A stretch of DNA of 64,000 nt. Origin: Pseudomonas sp. PDM16. GTDB lineage: Bacteria; Pseudomonadota; Gammaproteobacteria; Pseudomonadales; Pseudomonadaceae. The notes beneath the pieces are model-generated. The model saw nothing but the letters and a program-made list of their open reading frames with translations, was not told the origin of the DNA and did no database searches. How positions within the stretch are numbered: position 1 is the first letter of the stretch; each line of letters opens with the position of its first letter. The stretch is taken from the NCBI RefSeq assembly GCF_014851865.1, contig NZ_JACVAM010000006.1:1-64000 (forward strand). Direction: 5' to 3'. This document shows positions 61,920 to 64,000 of the stretch, one piece after another. A program made the translations under genes and the position numbers.

Positions 61920-63056
61920 TTACAGCGAACGGCTGATGATCTCTTTCATGATCTCATTGGTGCCGGCATAGATGCGCTGCACCCGCGAGTCGGCCCAGGC
62001 GCGAGCGATCGGGTATTCCCACATGAAGCCGTAGCCACCGTGCAACTGCACGCACTCGTCAATCACCTTGCACTGCAGGTCAGTGCCCCAGTACTTGAGC
62101 ATCGCTGCGGTCGGCACATCCAACTTCTTGTTCAAGTGCAGCTCCAGACAGCGATCTACGAACACCCGGCCGATCTGCACTTCGGTAGTCATCTCGGCCA
62201 GCTTGAAGCGAGTGTTCTGGAAGTCCGACACCGGCCGGCCGAAGGCCTTACGCTCGCGGGTGTAGTCGAGGGTCCACTTGATCGCGGCCTCGGCCGAGGC
62301 GATGGCGCCGACGCCAACGGTCAGGCGCTCCTGCGGTAGCTCCTGCATGAGGTAGATGAAGCCCATGCCTTCCTTGCCCAGCAGATTGCCCTTGGGCACA
62401 CGCACGTCCTGGAAGAACAGCTCGGAGGTATCCTGAGCCTTCATGCCAACCTTCTCCAGGCGCTTGCCCTTGGAGAAGCCCGGAGTGCTGGCATCCACGA
62501 GGAACAAGCTGATGCCCTTGGCGCCGCCTTTCGGGTCGGTCTTGGCAACCACGATTACCATGTCAGCCAGCCAGCCGTTGGTGATGAAGGTCTTCGAGCC
62601 ATTGATGACGTACTCGTCGCCATCCAACACGGCGGTGGTCTTCACGCCCTGCAGGTCGGAACCAGTGCCCGGCTCGGTCATGGCGATAGCGGTGACGACT
62701 TCGCCGCTGACCATCTTCGGCAGGTAGTGCTGCTTCTGCTCCTCCGAACCGTAGTGGAGGATGTAGGGCGCGGCGATATCCGAATGTAGAGAGAAGCCCA
62801 CACCGGTCAGCCCCAGACGTGCCTGCTCCTCGATCACTACGGCACTGTAGAGGAAGTCCGCAGCCATGCCGCCATACTCTTCCGGAATGTGCGAGCAGAG
62901 CATGCCGGCCTCTCCGGCCTTGTTCCACAGGGCGCGATCGATGTGACCGTCCTTCTCCCACTGGGCATGGAAAGGCACCGCCTCCTGCTCGAAGAACTTG
63001 CGCACGGACTCGCGGAACAGCTCGTGCTCGGAGCTGAACAGGGTTCTTGGAATCAT
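61920..63056 (-). CDS. Acyl-CoA dehydrogenase
   Basis: This FAD enzyme oxidises acyl-CoA to enoyl-CoA. It has 378 residues, with MTEPGTGSDLQGVKTTA, ITNGWLADM and the C-terminal catalytic Glu in RIYAGTNEIMKEI. The family covers long-chain, branched-chain and other acyl substrates, which cannot be separated here. ATG 63056 (MIPRTLFSSE) is the likely start. It is divergent from the AraC-type regulator, which may control it. Confidence 0.93.
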   Translation of the reverse strand: MIPRTLFSSEHELFRESVRKFFEQEAVPFHAQWEKDGHIDRALWNKAGEAGMLCSHIPEEYGGMAADFLYSAVVIEEQARLGLTGVGFSLHSDIAAPYILHYGSEEQKQHYLPKMVSGEVVTAIAMTEPGTGSDLQGVKTTAVLDGDEYVINGSKTFITNGWLADMVIVVAKTDPKGGAKGISLFLVDASTPGFSKGKRLEKVGMKAQDTSELFFQDVRVPKGNLLGKEGMGFIYLMQELPQERLTVGVGAIASAEAAIKWTLDYTRERKAFGRPVSDFQNTRFKLAEMTTEVQIGRVFVDRCLELHLNKKLDVPTAAMLKYWGTDLQCKVIDECVQLHGGYGFMWEYPIARAWADSRVQRIYAGTNEIMKEIISRSL

Positions 63057-63196
63057 TGTTACACCTGCTTCTGAGTGATCGTTGGGTGTCCACACTCTAG
63101 GCCAGCGCCGTTGCCAGGGGCACTGGACACATGCGACAAAAAATAAGACGATCCAGCCACCTGATGACCGTTTAATCACCAACAAGAACAACAAAC

Positions 63197-64000
63197 ATGT
63201 CGCCTACACGCATCGCCATACTTGCCACCGATGGCGTCTTTGCCGCTACCCTGATGCAGGCCAGGGACTTCTTCCACATGGCTGGCCTGCGCCACGGCAA
63301 GCAGCAGGGCCTGGGCCCCACCTCAGCATTTCACATCCGCGTGGTCAGCCCGGATGGTCAGGCCGTGACCAGCTTCAGCGAAGCAGTGATCCCTGTAGAT
63401 GGCAGCCTGGGCGAGGCCGAGGTAGTGATCCTGCCGGCGTTCTGGGGCGACTTCGACGCCCTATGCCAACGCTGCCCCGAGGTCCTGCCCTGGCTGCGCG
63501 AACGGCATGCCGCCGGCAGTGCCATCTGCGGCGAAGCAACCGGGGTGTTCTGGATGGCCCAGGCCGGGCTGCTCGATGGCAAGGAGGCGACCACCTACTG
63601 GCGCTTCTTCCGCGAATTCACCGAGCGCTTCCCCAAGGTACTGCTGAACCAGGACAAGCACCTGTCGGACGCCGACAACCTGTACTGCGCCGGCGGTGTC
63701 ACCTCGGCCTGCGACCTGTACATCTACCTGATCGAGCGCTACTGCGGCGCCGGCATCGCCCAGGGCGTGTCGCGCGACATCCTCTACGAGACCCAGCGCA
63801 GCTACAGCCCGGGGCGCATCGGCTTCGGCGGGCAAAAACTGCACCAGGACGTGGCCATCCTGCAGGTGCAGCAGTGGCTGGAAGAGCACTTCGCCGAGAA
63901 GTTCCGCATCGAGGACGTGGCGCGCCAGCACGGCATGAGCATCCGCAACTTCATGCGCCGCTTCCAGGCGGCGACCGGCGACAAACCCCTGCACTACCTG
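63197..64000 (+). CDS. GlxA-type AraC regulator (3' end outside window)
   Basis: This gene starts at ATG 63197 and runs off the window end without a stop (at least 268 residues). The N-terminal domain (about residues 5-195) is the DJ-1/PfpI-like (GATase1) fold of the GlxA subfamily: TDGVFAATLM, VVILPAFWGD and the GEATGVFWMAQAGL nucleophile-elbow segment, where Cys precedes (SAICGEA). An AraC DNA-binding domain begins about residue 215 (QQWLEEHFAEKFRIEDVARQHGMSIRNFMRRFQAATG). It is divergent from the acyl-CoA dehydrogenase, 140 bp apart. Confidence 0.9.
   Translation, partial: MSPTRIAILATDGVFAATLMQARDFFHMAGLRHGKQQGLGPTSAFHIRVVSPDGQAVTSFSEAVIPVDGSLGEAEVVILPAFWGDFDALCQRCPEVLPWLRERHAAGSAICGEATGVFWMAQAGLLDGKEATTYWRFFREFTERFPKVLLNQDKHLSDADNLYCAGGVTSACDLYIYLIERYCGAGIAQGVSRDILYETQRSYSPGRIGFGGQKLHQDVAILQVQQWLEEHFAEKFRIEDVARQHGMSIRNFMRRFQAATGDKPLHYL

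Noticed and set aside
1..64000. Search for CRISPR arrays, insertion sequences, integrases and toxin-antitoxin pairs
   Set aside because: No regularly spaced repeats, transposase or integrase motifs or typical toxin-antitoxin gene pairs were seen; the window is conserved core chromosome.

Overview
The window is a stretch of core chromosome from a gamma-proteobacterium of the genus Pseudomonas. GC content is high. Protein sequences and gene order (msrPQ-pssA-ilvC/ilvIH-mrcB, a PrrF small RNA, the ampG-to-ftsZ block, the mraZ dcw cluster, rnpB, petABC, rplM-rpsI) match the Pseudomonas pattern closely. No CRISPR array, insertion sequence, prophage or tRNA was seen. Almost every gene belongs to a known family, so the interest lies in regulatory sites, degenerate domains and the joining of blocks rather than in a new gene cluster.

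Layout. (1) 1-231: three tandem, leftward sigma70 promoters with 16-bp spacers, very probably the promoter region of an rRNA operon lying just left of the window. (2) 232-7175: periplasmic methionine sulfoxide repair (msrQ, msrP), phosphatidylserine synthase, and branched-chain amino acid synthesis (ilvC with divergent ilvY, ilvH, ilvI). (3) 7585-14991: a DUF4124 protein, YqcC, a TPR lipoprotein, PBP1B, a kinase/ATPase fusion, a pentapeptide protein, a TfoX C-terminal-domain protein and a cAMP-binding protein resembling CbpA. (4) 15060-15233: a single Fur-box-controlled PrrF iron-responsive sRNA. (5) 15234-18009: about 670 bp without a convincing gene, then two DUF481 paralogues; this looks like a junction between two conserved blocks. 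(6) 18008-32712: alkyltransferase-like protein, AmpG permease, MscS channel, YajQ, a receiver-degenerate-GGDEF protein, panE, a histidine kinase, cobalamin adenosyltransferase, a Nudix/ThiE-like fusion, a GST, argJ, secA, dciA.

(7) 32772-50576 is the leftward cell-wall and division cluster: mraZ, rsmH, ftsL, ftsI, murE, murF, mraY, murD, ftsW, murG, murC, ddlB, ftsQ, ftsA, ftsZ, then lpxC. Most of its genes touch or overlap, implying one coupled transcription unit, and mraZ is preceded by a clear promoter with three 10-bp-spaced MraZ boxes. (8) 50874-55665: rnpB, rsmI, and divergently lpoA, yraN, gmhA and a BON lipoprotein. LpoA is the outer-membrane activator of class A PBPs, AmpG recycles muropeptides and mrcB encodes PBP1B, so the window is rich in peptidoglycan functions. 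(9) 55745-60560: sspB, sspA, the cytochrome bc1 operon (petA, petB, petC) and rplM-rpsI, all leftward. (10) 60837-64000: a Tas-type aldo/keto reductase, an acyl-CoA dehydrogenase, and a GlxA-type AraC regulator cut by the window end.

The most notable observations are the receiver-GGDEF protein with a DDTHF active site but an intact RxxD inhibitory site next to yajQ, yraN lacking any ATG/GTG/TTG start, the MraZ operator, the triple rrn-like promoter, the Nudix fusion whose ThiE-like half lacks synthase residues, and the junction region after PrrF.
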